From: Selaginella tamariscina
Taxonomy: Eukaryota > Streptophyta > Lycopodiopsida > Selaginellales > Selaginellaceae
NCBI GenBank assembly: GCA_003024785.1
Contig: PUQB01000115.1
Span: 62,001 to 126,000, forward strand
Direction: 5' to 3'
Length of the DNA stretch: 64,000 bases
The notes beneath the pieces are model-generated. The model was not told the DNA's origin. It ran no database searches and was given only the letters and a program-made list of their open reading frames with translations. This document shows positions 1-12,227 of this stretch, piece after piece (within the stretch, counting starts at the first letter, position 1; each line of letters opens with the position of its first letter). The position numbers and the translations under genes were made by a program.

Positions 1-403
1 TAAATTTAACTTCATATTATATACTTCCAAATTTATATATGTACATAACGGAAGTTGGATGTAAATATGCATATATATTAATAGTTATCACTTTGTCTTT
101 AAATATCTAAAGCTACCCAATACGAATAGAGTATATAAATACAATGTAAACAATAAATCCCTCTACATGTCATGTGTATGATATGTGTCTGCATGTGTGT
201 AAAGGTATGTGTTTCACATGAACGCCTATGTGTATATGTGTGTCTCTATCTGCATAGGTGTTTGTGTGTTTATGTACATATATATGTCACATACAGCTCA
301 AGTACATGAGAATGGTGTGTACATGGCCTTTCTTTTTGTGAACTTTTATACTTTTGTATATAGTAATAACATGTTATGTACATTCTAATTTACTTTCTTA
401 CAG

Positions 404-1664
404 CTGTTCAAGTTTGCTAATACATTTCATATATCGTCGCCTGTTGAATGCCCATTTTACTGCTCCAAATCAGGATATAATGTAAGTATATCATCATTTA
501 ATACTAGTTACTCTATAACATAAGTTTAATCTATATACATACGGTAGCAAGTCTAATTTAGTCTTGCAACATGCTTACGAGTTTTGACTTAGGACGAGCT
601 TTTATGGGCTGCTGCATGGTTGTACAAAGCCACTGGGAGAACCAAGTACTTCAAGCATGTAGTCCACAACAAGACACTCACCATGCCTGTTAGTGAGTTC
701 AGTTGGGAGAACAAGCATGCAGGTGTTCAAGTGCTACTTTCTACAGTAAGTTTTAGCAATTAAGATATACACTTTAAGATACTAAGGAAATTGTAGGTCT
801 ATCTCAAGGTGAACTACCATGGTTTGAGGCGGTATAACGATTTTGCTCAGGCATTCTTATGCTGGAATCTTCCAGACACATCCAAAACCGTTATCAACAG
901 AACTCCAGGTATGACAATGTGTGTGTGTGTGTGTGTATATATGCATATGTACAGTTTTAGTCGCATATGTGTGTGTGTGTGTAGAACATGGTGTTAGGAT
1001 ATAAGGTTTTCTCATAGTACGGGCTATAGCTAATGTGTGTCTTAGTGCAATACATAATTAGTGTCGAAGTACTTTTAGCATTGCATATATGTTTTGGAGT
1101 GCTACATAATAGTCAATAGATTTTGTATGTATTGAATATTTATTATAGTATATTTATCTCATGGTTTTATGTAGGTGGATTGGTCTTTGTGAGGAATGGG
1201 AACAACATCCAATACTCCATAAATGCAGCATTCCTTGCATCTGTTTATGCAGACCACCTAGATACAGGCGGGTTTTCGTGTGGATCTAACTTGCTCACCT
1301 CTAGAGAGTTGACTGACTTTGCAACAAGTCAAGTCAATTATATACTAGGTGAGAACCCATTAAGGATGTCCTACATGGTTGGATTTGGAGATAGGTTTCC
1401 ACAGCAAGCACACCATCGAGGAGCGTCTATCCCATCTATACATACACACCCTGAACCAATTGTGTGCGGTGATGGATTTCTAGAGTGGTTTGACATGGAT
1501 GCACCAAACCCTAATGTCTTGACTGGTGCAATTGTTGGAGGGCCAGATAAAATGATGAATTTAGTGATGTGAGATCTAATGCAGCTCAACTAGAACCTAC
1601 CACCTACAACAACGCACCTTTTGTAGGACTCGTTGCAAAGCTGGCATATAATGGATATCTCTAG
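404..1664 (+). CDS. GH9 endo-beta-1,4-glucanase, 3' half (tandem copy 1)
   Basis: Secreted plant endoglucanases of glycoside hydrolase family 9 cut beta-1,4-glucan in the cell wall. Four exons are visible with GT-AG borders: 404-481, 593-745, 797-908 and 1175-1664. Exon 5 encodes the family signature VECPFYCS; exon 6 starts [11 protein letters not shown]; exon 8 carries [17 protein letters not shown] and HHRGASIPS. The catalytic-acid glutamate is the E of [10 protein letters not shown], at 1593-1595. The protein ends AKLAYNGYL followed by TAG at 1662-1664, with no carbohydrate-binding module, which fits class B. One base is missing near 1549 (GGPD region) relative to copy 2, which breaks the frame. 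The other three exons are open. The N-terminal half lies left of the window. Confidence 0.88.
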
Positions 1665-2216
1665 TTTTCTTCATCAAAGGTCGTTTAACACCAAATAATG
1701 GATGGGTCCATCCAATATTTGATTACACATGGAGTAGTTGTATAGCTTTGGAGTAGAGAGTTCAAGGGTTATAGAATGTGCCTTTATAAAGTAGTCTTCT
1801 TCTAATTTTGCTAATTAATGTTATGATTCAATAATTTGTTATGGTTCTCCTTGTTATTGAGTCGTTCCACAAAGATTCCATGGTGCATCAACATCCTTGC
1901 AAAACCATTTGTGCATCTACATCCACAAGCGCGCACACATACACACATATTTCATACTATATACATAATTATGTCTGCTTACACTAGTTTTAAGCCTATA
2001 TGATTGGGGTACATTATGTACATACGCATACATGCCCATGCACATGCATAGATACAAGCATAATATACATATATCTTCATATATTATACATATGCAATGT
2101 GTCATTATGTTTATACGGTGTATATGTGAGGTAAACGCAACAGCTCCAATATGGACATGAACAATTTCCACTATCCTAAAAACATGAATATAGTAAACCT
2201 AAAAATAGAGAGATAG

Positions 2217-2252
2217 TAATAAATAAATATATATATATATATATATATATAT
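2217..2252. repeat. TA microsatellite in GH9 3' flank
   Basis: This is an uninterrupted (TA)n run, mirrored at about 10300-10322 in the second copy with a shorter tract. It lies between the GH9 stop and the convergent minus-strand ORF. The stretch from 1665 to 2391 otherwise shows only AT-rich DNA with short TG/CA runs. Confidence 0.8.
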
Positions 2253-2391
2253 TATGCGTGTTTCGTTATTCGAGGATGCGTCCCTTTACACATACCTCAA
2301 TATGTATATTTAACTAGCTTAAAAGGACATTTTATTTAGAACATAGAACACACATACTAATTGTTATTTACACCATAATCACCATAAGTTT

Positions 2392-2826
2392 TCAGCTATC
2401 TACGTCTTGTTCTTGCATAAGCTGCGTGCGAGTGAAAACCATCTCAAACCATGTCTCATCCTTCTCATCCAAAACCCACGCACGCTCGCACCTAATGACA
2501 TGAACCCTGTTTTGGTACCTATATAGCTTTGATATTGGCTCGTCACAATCGTGCACGTTATGATCGTGTACCCAAGGCCGATTGTTGTGTACCCAAGCTA
2601 TTAACCAACCCATGGCCTCCATCTTGATGTATTTCAACGTTTTACCATTCCGATCCTTCACATGCAGGAATTGACCTCTCCCCGCTTCGTCCACTAAGAC
2701 ATATTTCTTCTCAATACGGTTGTTCCTATCTCGTAGTGTAACCACATTACCATGGGGCTTCCGCTTGAGCTTGTGCATTTGGCTCCTCACCTTTTGAAAG
2801 CATTTTTGCCTTCATCGGAGAGGTTG
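2392..2826 (-). CDS. Unrecognised ORF or exon, convergent to GH9 (copy 1)
   Basis: I do not recognise this protein. About 140 residues are open from a possible 3' splice site (TTTTGCAG just above 2826) to TGA at 2392. It begins basic (KLKRKPHG), then carries a charged, tryptophan-rich core including MGWLIAWVHNNRPWV and YRYQNRVHVIRCERAW, and ends MQEQDVDS. In the second copy (10457-10882) an in-frame ATG shortly after the acceptor reads MKAKTCFQKV into the same protein. In this copy that start is out of frame by short indels. Its repetition in both copies shows only that it was duplicated, not that it is expressed. It could be the last exon of a longer gene whose upstream exons I cannot identify. 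Confidence 0.4.
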
Positions 2827-3170
2827 CTGCAAAATCAAACACCATAATTGTGTAAGACATGTGTGTGCATGTATACATCCACGCTACAAGTATCCTTATT
2901 ACCTCTGAAAATTGAGGTTCCTATGGTACTCTAGAGGCGAGATCTAGTAACCACAATAGAGTCCTTAGTGTTTTTCTGCAAAAACACATATGCATGGCCA
3001 TATGACCGGAACCCAAGTACGGAAAAGCCTTGTCCTGCAACCTAAGAAATCTAATCGAAAATCCGTAAGAACCCAATGAGAATTGGGACAAAGGGATTGA
3101 TGGGTATGTTCAGTAGTAGTAAGTGACACTATGTGTGAGAGAGAGGGGGGAGGGAGATAAGGGTGGTGGG

Positions 3171-3412
3171 GACGAGGGCTTTGAAGCAGAGTGTGCCGCT
3201 GTGGGAGTGCGAGTAAGGGAAGTAAAGCCAAGAAAGAGAAGAGGGGATTGAAGCAGAGTGGGTCGATGTGAGAGTGGGAGTAAGGGAAGTGAAGCCAAGA
3301 GAGAGAAGGGGGACACGATGGCTTTGAATCAGAGTGGGCCGATGTGAGAGTGGAATGAAGCCAAGAGAGAGAAGGGGGATGAGGGCTTTGAAGCAGAGAC
3401 AATGGGGGTACC
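3171..3412. repeat. G-rich minisatellite, about 70-bp unit (copy 1)
   Basis: There are just over three imperfect units, each reading CTTTGAAGCAGAGTGGG, then a GATGTGAGAGTGGGAG-like stretch, then GTGAAGCCAAGAGAGAGAAG. The purine-rich plus strand gives long open frames on the minus strand (Ser/Leu/Pro repeats). These are a composition effect, not genes. The array is repeated at 11221-11453 in the second copy. Confidence 0.85.
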
Positions 3413-3848
3413 GTGGCTGTGTGAGAGTGAAAGTAACAGCAAAAGATGGGGGAGACTTGTCCCATGTAAATGCATGGGATGTCATTCCTGCACGCGTGTG
3501 AGCCACATTGGCACATGATAATTGTCCACGTGTATAAAAATATTGATTTATGTGCCTTGTAACAATTAAATTACCATAAGAAGTGAATGCTTAACCCATT
3601 TGAATTAAGTTTCACATTAAAGAGAATAATATATTTCTATAATTTTAAAATAATTCTATTGCAGTAATAAAAGGCATAAATTCTAGCATTCATATTTATG
3701 TCACAAGCAAACCATTTTATAATTTTCCTTAAGAAAATAAAAATAAAAAAGCTAAAATATTAACGTAATTATATATATATAAGTATTTTTAATATTTGTA
3801 AAACTAATATTTTAGTTCGTTTGAATTTATAATACTGTTTATTATAAA

Positions 3849-6190
3849 TGCATTATATGTACTTTATATATTATAGTGCTTTAGTTTTACCGTCTAAATA
3901 ATTAAATAATGATGGTGGTCTGTATACACACACACACGTGTGTGTTTGTGTACATAAATATCTTACATTTTATTACTAAAGATTTATCCTTATTAGTTAA
4001 ATAAATATTCTTAGAATAATCTAGAATATGAACGGTCCGGATTGACGTGTGAACTCTAAATAGAATCTAAAAAGTATATTCAAAATTTATAATATTTAGT
4101 AAATCCATGATCAAGTGCACACACATGTATTTATAATTTTATTTACATATATATGTATTTATGTACACGTGCATTTCTATATAAAAACATTACTATTTGA
4201 TAATACTTATTAAAATAAAGCACTATAACAAAAAGAATTATATTCTATTTACATATAATTTATGGATTATAAATTACTCCAAATTTGAATTATAAATAAT
4301 AAAGTTTATAGCAAATGAAATGCTAACCTTATAAGTTAATTAATTTACGAAGAATATAAATATACATATGTAACTTTATATTACATATATTTTAATAAAA
4401 AAATTAGAAACCTAAATAATCGTATATATCACGTTTAAAATATATTCAAAGTATCATTAATTAAAGACTCTTAAGACTTGTTTTTAAGTGATTACCCCAT
4501 GATTTATAAACTTATGCATTTAGGAATTAAACTTATTAAGATCATACTTAACAAGAAGTGCGATGCATCCTTGTGTGTGAACATACATACACACGGGCAT
4601 TTAACCTTATTAAAATCATATGTATTACTATGGTAGCATATATACATACCATATGCATCCTTCTACCCTTGGATCTTTCATAAGTTAACGGGATTTCAAC
4701 CACTCATATGAAAGTGAATCATGCTGCAACTTAATTGAACTAAATTTTATGTTCAGTATTTTAATTTTCACATAATTAAATTTAGTTGGCTGAATAATAC
4801 ATGATCATAAATCAATAGAATAATACCTTCTTACCGAGTTTAAAACCAAAAAAAAAAAAAAGAAGAAAGAAAATTGTTCTAAATAAACGAATGCATACCT
4901 AAAGTATTGTTTTCACGTGTAAGTTATATTGCATCCCAATATACAATTTAGATTAAACTATTTTAAACTCTAGTTTTTAATCTATACCAAAAGAAATGAT
5001 TCGAAAACCTTTTAGATTAAATCATTGTGAACTTTAGTTTTTTATATGTACCAAAATAATTAGTTTAAAAACCTTTTACCTTATACACATTAGGTAATGC
5101 ATGCTGTATATAGCTCTTTTTTTTTCTTTTTTTTTTCAAAATTAAAATCAACACGCTTAATACCCATCCATTAAATATTCAGTCTAAACATGTATATGAG
5201 CAATAGAAATACCAAAAACTCACAATTACAGGATAAAGCTTAGGAAATGCAAGAGATGCTCATGCGGAAGACGACACTTTTTATGTTGTCACGTAGAGTG
5301 TGTAAAAGCTAATAGTTTCAAACATTAGTGTTTGACTTCTTTTTTTCTTGTACAAGCAATATATCCTAAGAATATGCTCTAAATTTATGGGTCAAATTAA
5401 TTAAATAATTTAGCATTAACTTTAAACTTTGTTTAGTAAATCTAGGATATGGGATGATGAGCATATCTTAACAATAAATAAAAAGACGACTTGAGACTAG
5501 AATATGCTCCATTATTTAAATAATATGAATATTATAAACATGTAAATATACATTTGTCTTTATGTAGACATATAAAGATGTATATTATACCAATGCAAGA
5601 CATGGTCCATGAGCCTTCAACGAGCTTGTTTTAATAAATTTTTATACATAGTACACGGGATATTTTTAGACTAAATCAGTTATCTTATTTAAGGTCTATA
5701 GTTGCATTTACGAGAATTTTTATAAAAGAGTGAATTCCTAAAAGATATTTTATATTTAACTTGTATTTATTATAAAGTTTATTCTTTATATATATATATA
5801 TATATCCTAAAGGGTCTTAAAATTCAAGGTTTTTAATAGCAAGGTAAAAATCATAATTTATATAATGAAGTAGTAATATATTTATATTAACAATTAATCA
5901 TCAGTAATTAATAAGACTATCACTTATATAGGTACGTATACACAACTTTGAAAAAAATTATTTACATATGCTTGTACATATATAGTTGATTGTATGTTTC
6001 AAAATAGGGGTATGTTAACATAAACAATTAATAATTATTAAGTATATTGGATATGAGATATTAACAAATGGTTAAATGAAAAATGTAAATGTAAAATGAA
6101 CCTTCAAGATAGTGTGAGTGTGTACCTACGTGTTTATGTAGCAGTGTATGTAAAATAAATACATTAAATGTAGATGCACATATCCCCAAG
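3849..6190. other. AT-rich intergenic region upstream of GH9 copy 2
   Basis: No coding signal was found on either strand. The stretch holds short TA and CA/TG microsatellites (for example around 3931 and 5788), A- and T-runs, and no recognisable transposon ends. It separates the 3' flank of the first GH9 unit from the promoter of the second. Confidence 0.6.
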
Positions 6191-6195
6191 AGTAG

Positions 6196-6340
6196 TAGTA
6201 TAAAATTGAGGTTTTCATTGTGTTTTTCTGCTTCTCTTATTAAAGAACGTCTTGAACGGCCACGTGTCCAGCCACGTCACCACATCTTATACCGAAAGCC
6301 CTAATTATTTTCCTATTCTGTTCTCAAGGGATTCCTAGCT
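6196..6340 (+). promoter_or_regulatory. Putative GH9 promoter with paired ACGT elements
   Basis: A TATA-like GTATAAAAT lies near 6198. About 60 bases further on are GCCACGTGTCC (a G-box, CACGTG) and GCCACGTCACC, two ACGT-core elements about ten bases apart around 6259-6282. The first in-frame ATG of the gene is at 6341. G-box/ACGT pairs are known targets of plant bZIP and bHLH factors. The assignment here rests on motif and position only. Confidence 0.45.
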
Positions 6341-9300
6341 ATGGCAGCGCTCATGAGAGCTTTTCTCCCCCTTTATGGCTGTTCTCGTTCTCCCGACAAC
6401 TTGTAAGTCTCTCCCTCTCTATCTCTCTCTCACGCACACAAATATGTGATTGTTTCCCCTTTTTTATACCCTTAATACCAATCAGTATTTTTTTATCTAG
6501 ATAGAAAATTTTAAATTTATTTTTGAATCGAATTCTAAAATATTTAATTATTAGAAGAGTCATTGAGAAAAATGTAGTTTTTATTTCTTATTTGTTTATG
6601 TGTTGATTTAGTTTGTTTAAGACTTTTATGTGTGAAATTAGTTTAATCTTGGGTATCTATCTTTCATATGTACACGCGTACATGTCAGTGAACATAGTAA
6701 GACTTATTGAATTACTCTGTGTATGTATTGTCTCTATATATACACGTGAGTACCAAATCAATGGTCCATATCTTATTACAGAGATCCTATGGCTGTTAAT
6801 ATACTCACATGTTACCTCAACAGATTGTTTCCAAGCATCCCACTATAGAGAAGCACTCTCAAAATCGATTCTTTATTATGAAGCCCAACGATCCGGTAGT
6901 TTGCCACCCAACCAGCGGGTCAATGGCGTGGGGACTCTGCTCTAGAGGATGGTGTGATGGACATGTATGTATCTATATTATGTATATAGAGAGACTTTAC
7001 ATATATTGTCCATGTCATGCATTTCACACACACATGCTTTTAAGAACAAACACATGCTCACACATGTTTGACTACTCAGGTTGATCTAGTAGGGGCTACT
7101 ACGACGCTGGAGACAATGTCAAATTTGGGTTCCCTATGGCCTTCACAATCACTATGTTCATGGAGTTTTATAGAGTATAGGCACGCATTGCTCGTGCCGA
7201 TGAGCTCACAATCTCAAGGAAGCAATACGTTGGGGCACAGACTACTTCCTTAAGGCTCATACTGGTCCTACAGAACTATGGGTGCAGGTAAATAATCTAA
7301 AGCATATTTATAATTGTTATTTATTATTATATATGCATAACTTAGAGTTGATCTTTTAAGGTGGGAAATCCATCAAGGATCACGATTGTTGGCAGCGACC
7401 CGAAGATATGCAGCCACCGAGAGAGGCTTATCTTGTTAACGAAAAGTCACCTGGTACAGAGATTGTAGCGGAGACAGCAGCAGCATTTGCAGCTTCCTCT
7501 CTAGTGTTCAGAGACTCAGACCCAATTTACGCGAGGAGGTTATTGCGTTCTGCTATTCAGGTTCTCTCTCTCCACCCTTTTTGTATCTTTAGGTTTTAGG
7601 TATCTATGTGTAGATGTAGGTGTACATGTTCTCCGTACATGCTTGTGTGTTCAATAGAAGTCTTGTGTGTATGTATTTCTATACATATCTATTATCTACA
7701 TTTATAAACGTTTGTGTATGACATAGTTTATGTGCACTTGTCTATGTCTTGTTATGCACGTGTGTGTGTGCACATCTCCTCCACCTCCCTCTCAATTAAT
7801 ATATTTTCAATAAAGATAGACATTATAATGTGTACTTATATGTGTGTCTACATGTGCATGTTGACATTCATACATATAGGTATGCATGTGTATATGAACG
7901 TCTCTTTTGTTATGTAATTTATGTATATTATTAAAGTCATAGGTATATACAAACGTTGTGTCTGTGTATTTATAACATGTGAATATGCTATGTGCACGTG
8001 TATGTTCTTGCATGTTGTGTGCACACACATGTGCGTGTGTGGTTAACTTATGCATTCACAATATATTTATTAGACCCTTGTTATACCAAATTTAAATTTA
8101 ACTTCATATTATATACTTCCAAATTTATATAATGTACATAACGAAGTTGGATGTAAATATGCATATATATTAATCTTTCACTTTGTCTTTAAATATCTAA
8201 AGCTACCCAATACGAATAAGTATAAATACAATGTAAACAATAAATCCCTCTACATGTCATGTGTATGATATGTGTTGCATGTGTGTAAAGGTATGTGTTT
8301 CACATGAACGCCTATGTGTATATGTGTGTCTCTATCTGCATAGGTGTTTGTGTGTTTATGTACATATATATGTCACATACAGCTCAAGTACATGAGAATG
8401 GTGTGTACATGGCCTTTCTTTTTGTGAACTTTTATACTTTTGTATATAGTAATAACATGTTATGTACATTCTAATTTACTTTCTTACAGCTGTTCAAGTT
8501 TGCTAATACATTCATATATCGTCGCTGTTGAATGCCCATTTTACTGCTCCAAATCAGGATATAATGTAAGTATATCATTTTAATACTAGTTACTCTATAA
8601 CATAAGTTTAATCTATATACATACGGTAGCAAGTCTAATTTAGTCTTGCAACATGCTTACGAGTTTTGACTTAGGACGAGCTTTTATGGGCTGCTGCATG
8701 GTTGTACAAAGCCACTGGGAGAACCAAGTACTTCAAGCATGTAGTCCACAACAAGACACTCACCATGCCTGTTAGTGAGTTCAGTTGGGAGAACAAGCAT
8801 GCAGGTGTTCAAGTGCTACTTTCTACAGTAAGTTTTAGCAATTAAGATATACACTTTAAGATACTAATGAAATTGTAGGTCTATCTCAAGGTGAACTACC
8901 ATGGTTTGAGGCGGTATAACGATTTGCTCAGGCATTCTTATGCTGGAATCTTCCAACACATCCAAAACCGTTATCAACAGAACTCCAGGTATGACAATGT
9001 GTGTGTGTGTGTGTATATATATGCATATGTACAGTTTTAGTCGCATATGTGTGTGTGTGTGTAGAACATGGTGTTAGGATATAAGGTTTTCTTATAGTAC
9101 GGGCTATAGCTAATGTGTGTCTTAGTGCAATACATAATTAGTGTCGAAGTACTTTTAGCATTGCATATATGTTTTGGAGTGCTACATAATAGTCAATAGA
9201 TTTTGTATGTATTGAATATTTATTATAGTATATTTATCTCATGGTTTTATGTAGGTGGATTGGTCTTTGTGAGGAATGGGAACAACATCCAATACTCCAT

Positions 9301-9743
9301 AAATGCAGCATTCCTTGCATCCGTTTATGCAGACCACCTAGATACAGGCGGGTTTTCGTGTGGATCTAACTTGCTCACCTCTAAGAGTTGACTGACTTTG
9401 CAACAAGTCAAGTCAATTATATACTAGGTGAGAACCCATTAAGGATGTCCTACATGGTTGGATTTGGAGATAGGTTTCCACAGCAAGCACACCATCGAGG
9501 AGCGTCTATCCCATCTATACATACACACCCTGAACCAATTGTGTGCGGTGATGGATTTCTAGAGTGGTTTGACATGGATGCACCAAACCCTAATGTCTTG
9601 ACTGGTGCAATTGTTGGAGGGCCAGATGAAAATGATGAATTTAGTGATGTGAGATCTAATGCAGCTCAACTAGAACCTACCACCTACAACAACGCACCTT
9701 TTGTAGGCTCGTTGCAAAGCTGGCATATAATGGATATCTCTAG
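6341..9743 (+). CDS. GH9 endo-beta-1,4-glucanase (tandem copy 2, full gene)
   Basis: Eight exons with GT-AG borders: 6341-6402, 6824-6965, 7080-7287, 7361-7560, 8490-8565, 8675-8827, 8879-8988 and 9255-9743. Exon 1 starts [11 protein letters not shown], a hydrophobic signal-peptide beginning, so the enzyme is probably secreted to the wall. Exon 2 reads [19 protein letters not shown]. Exon 3 holds the catalytic DAGD motif (7103-7114). Exon 4 has [16 protein letters not shown]. Exon 8 has [13 protein letters not shown] and the catalytic-acid E in [10 protein letters not shown] (9673-9675). There is no membrane anchor and no CBM, so this is a class B type. Single-base frame breaks occur in exons 1, 2, 3, 4, 5, 7 and 8. 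In exons 5 and 7 copy 1 has the open frame, and in exon 8 each copy is intact where the other is not, so error or recent decay is likely rather than an altered protein. Confidence 0.87.
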
Positions 9744-10456
9744 TTTCTTCATCAAAGGTCGTTTAACACCAAATAATGGATGGGTCCATCCAATATTTGA
9801 TTACACATGGAGTAGTTCTATAGCTTTGGAGTAGAGAGTTCAAGGGTTATAGAATGTGCCTTTATAAGTAGTCTTCTTCTAATTTTGCTAATTAATGTTA
9901 TGATTCAATAATTTATTATGGTTCTCCTTGTTATTGAGTCGTTCCACAAAGATTCCATGGTGCATCAACATCCTTGCAAACCATTTGTGCATCTACATCC
10001 ACAAGCGCACACATACACACATATTTCATACTATATACATAATTATGTCTGCTTACACTAGTTTTAAGCCTATATACATGATTGGGGTACATTATGTACA
10101 TACGCATACATGCATGCACATGCATAGATACAAGCATAATATACATATATCTTCATATATTATACATATGCAATGTGTCATTATGTTTATACGGTGTATA
10201 TGTGAGGTAAACGCAACAGCTCCAATATGGACATGAACAATTTCCACTATCCTAAAAACATGAATATAGTAAACCTAAAATAGAGAGATAGTAATAAATA
10301 AATATATATATATATATATATAGCGTGTTTCGTTATCGAGGATGCGTCCCTTTACACATACCTCAATATGTATATTTAACTAGCTTAAAAGGACATTTTA
10401 TTTAGAACATAAAACACATACTAATTGTTATTTACACCATAATCACCATAAGTTTT

Positions 10457-10882
10457 CAGCTATCTACGTCTTGTTCTTGCATAAGCTGCGTGCGAGTGAA
10501 AGCCATCTCAAACCATGTCTCATCCTTCTCATCCAAAGCTCGCACCTAATGACATGAACCCTGTTTTGGTACCTATATAGCTTTGATATTGGCTCGTCAC
10601 AATCGTGCACGTTATGATCGTGTACCCAAGGCCGATTGTTGTGTACCCAAGCTATTAACCAACCCATGGCCTCCATCTTGATGTATTTCAACGTTTTACC
10701 ATTCCGATCCTTCACATGCAGGAATTGACCTCTCCCCGCTTCGTCCACTAAGACATATTTCTTCTCAATACGGTTGTTCCTATCTCGTAGTGTAACCACA
10801 TTACCATGGGGCTTCCGCTTGAGCTTGTGCATTTGGCTCCTCACCTTTTGAAAGCACGTTTTTGCCTTCATCGGAGAGGTTG
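10457..10882 (-). pseudogene. Unrecognised ORF, copy 2 (frameshifted)
   Basis: Same protein as at 2392-2826. Just downstream of the acceptor TTTTTGCAG (near 10883) an ATG opens MKAKTCFQKVRSQMHKLK in frame with the conserved core. A 10-bp deletion near 10536 shifts the last 40 or so codons, so the carboxyl end differs from copy 1. It is labelled pseudogene because a 10-bp loss is less likely than a one-base error to be a sequencing artefact. Confidence 0.35.
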
Positions 10883-11220
10883 CTGCAAAAAAACACCATA
10901 ATTGTGTAAGACATGTGTGTGCATGTATACATCCACGCTGCAAGTATCCTTATTACCTCTGAAAATTGAGGTTCTGACTCTAGAGGCGAGATCTAGTAAC
11001 CACAATAGAGCTCCTTAGTGTTTTTCTGCAAAAACACATATGCATGGCCATATGACCGGAACCCAAGTACGGAAAAGCCTTGTCCTGCAACCTAAGAAAT
11101 CTAATCGAAAATCCGTAAGAACCCAATGCGAATTGGGACAAAGCGATTGATGGGTATGTTCAGTAGTAGTAAGTGACACTATGTGTGAGAGAGAGGGGGG
11201 GAGGGAGATAAGGGTGGTGG

Positions 11221-11453
11221 GGACGAGGGCTTTGAAGCAGAGTGTGCCGCTGTGGAGTGCGAGTAAGGGAAGTAAAGCCAAGAAAGAGAAGAGGGGATTG
11301 AAGCAGAGTGGGTCGATGTGAGAGTGGGAGTAAGGGAAGTGAAGCCAAGAGAGAGAAGGGGGACACGATGGCTTTGAATCAGAGTGGGCCGATGTGAGAG
11401 TGGAATGAAGCCAAGAGAGAGAAGGGGGATGAGGGCTTTGAAGCAGAGACAAT
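11221..11453. repeat. G-rich minisatellite, about 70-bp unit (copy 2)
   Basis: Second copy of the array at 3171-3412, with the same unit order and one-base differences. Confidence 0.85.
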
Positions 11454-12227
11454 GGGGGTACCGTGGCTGTGTGAGAGTGAAAGTAACAGCAAAAGATGGG
11501 GGAGAATCTAATGGCGCCTAGCGAGAGAAAGAATTACTAGGAGTAAAACAAAGTACCTCTTGATTGACGAAACAATCGCTCCCATGTAGGAGGAAATGCT
11601 CTAGACCTACTTGTCCCATGTAAATGCATGGGATGTCATTCCTGCACGCGTGTGAGCCACATTGGCACATGATAATTGTCCACGTGTATAAAATATTGAT
11701 TTATGTGCCTTGTAACAATTAAATTACCATAAGAAGTGAATGCTTAACCCATTTGAATTAAGTTTCACATTAAAGAGAATAATATATTTCTATAATTTTA
11801 AAATAATTCTATTGCAGTTAATAAAAGGCATAAAATTCATTCTAGCATTCATATTTATGTCACAAGCAAACCATTTTATAGTTTTCCTTAAGAAAATAAA
11901 AATAAAAAAGCTAAAATATTAACGTAATTATATATATAAGTATTTTTAATATTTAATGTTAGTTGTAAAATTAATATTTTAGTTCATTTGAATTTATAAT
12001 ACTGTTTATTATAAATATGCACGTTGTAACTAAAATGGGCATGATACCTGAAAATGGGAATATAAAATAAATTGCTAATTAATAGTTAAGTTTTAATTAT
12101 TAATTCTTACTTAGTAAGGAATATTCCTTAAATATCTTAGAATATTCATATTATTCTTTGTTGTAAAAATAGTTTACAATAATTAAAAATATTATCAAAC
12201 ATAATTACAAATGAAATCATTTCCTTA

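Larger units (their letters stand above)
1..3848 (+). repeat. Tandem segmental duplication, copy 1
   Basis: This block is repeated almost base for base at 8093-12014, differing mainly by single-base indels plus a few short ones. It holds GH9 exons 5-8, the unrecognised minus-strand ORF, and the G-rich minisatellite. Alignment is lost after 3848 (copy 1) and about 12014 (copy 2), where the left arm of the inverted duplication begins. Position 1 already lies inside a GH9 intron, so the unit extends left of the window. The offset of about 8.09 kb suggests a tandem gene duplication, though an assembly duplication of allelic contigs would look the same. Confidence 0.9.
8093..12014 (+). repeat. Tandem segmental duplication, copy 2
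   Basis: This is the second copy of the block at 1-3848. Relative to copy 1 it has a 10-bp deletion in the minus-strand ORF near 10536, an insertion of about 105 bp around 11506-11610 beside the minisatellite, and scattered one-base indels. It ends where the inverted-duplication arm starts (about 12017). Confidence 0.9.

Noticed and set aside
2965..3516. Long minus-strand open frames rich in Ser, Leu, Pro and His
   Set aside because: They lie in the purine-rich minisatellite. The absence of stops is due to composition, and overlapping frames are open at the same time.
7714..8055. Short open frames in TG/CA-rich DNA of GH9 intron 4
   Set aside because: They are frames through (TG)n and ATG-rich microsatellite sequence, located between GT-AG borders of the GH9 gene.
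9388..9834. Extended GH9 C-terminus reading through [15 protein letters not shown]
   Set aside because: It arises only because copy 2 lacks one A near 9707. Copy 1 gives the family-like [13 protein letters not shown] ending with TAG.
12017..12060. ATGCACGTTGTAA as a transposon terminal inverted repeat with target duplication
   Set aside because: Flanks (AAAT at the left, GATAG at the right) show no direct repeat, and the interrupted GH9 flank does not resume beyond 49254. Kept only as an inverted duplication.
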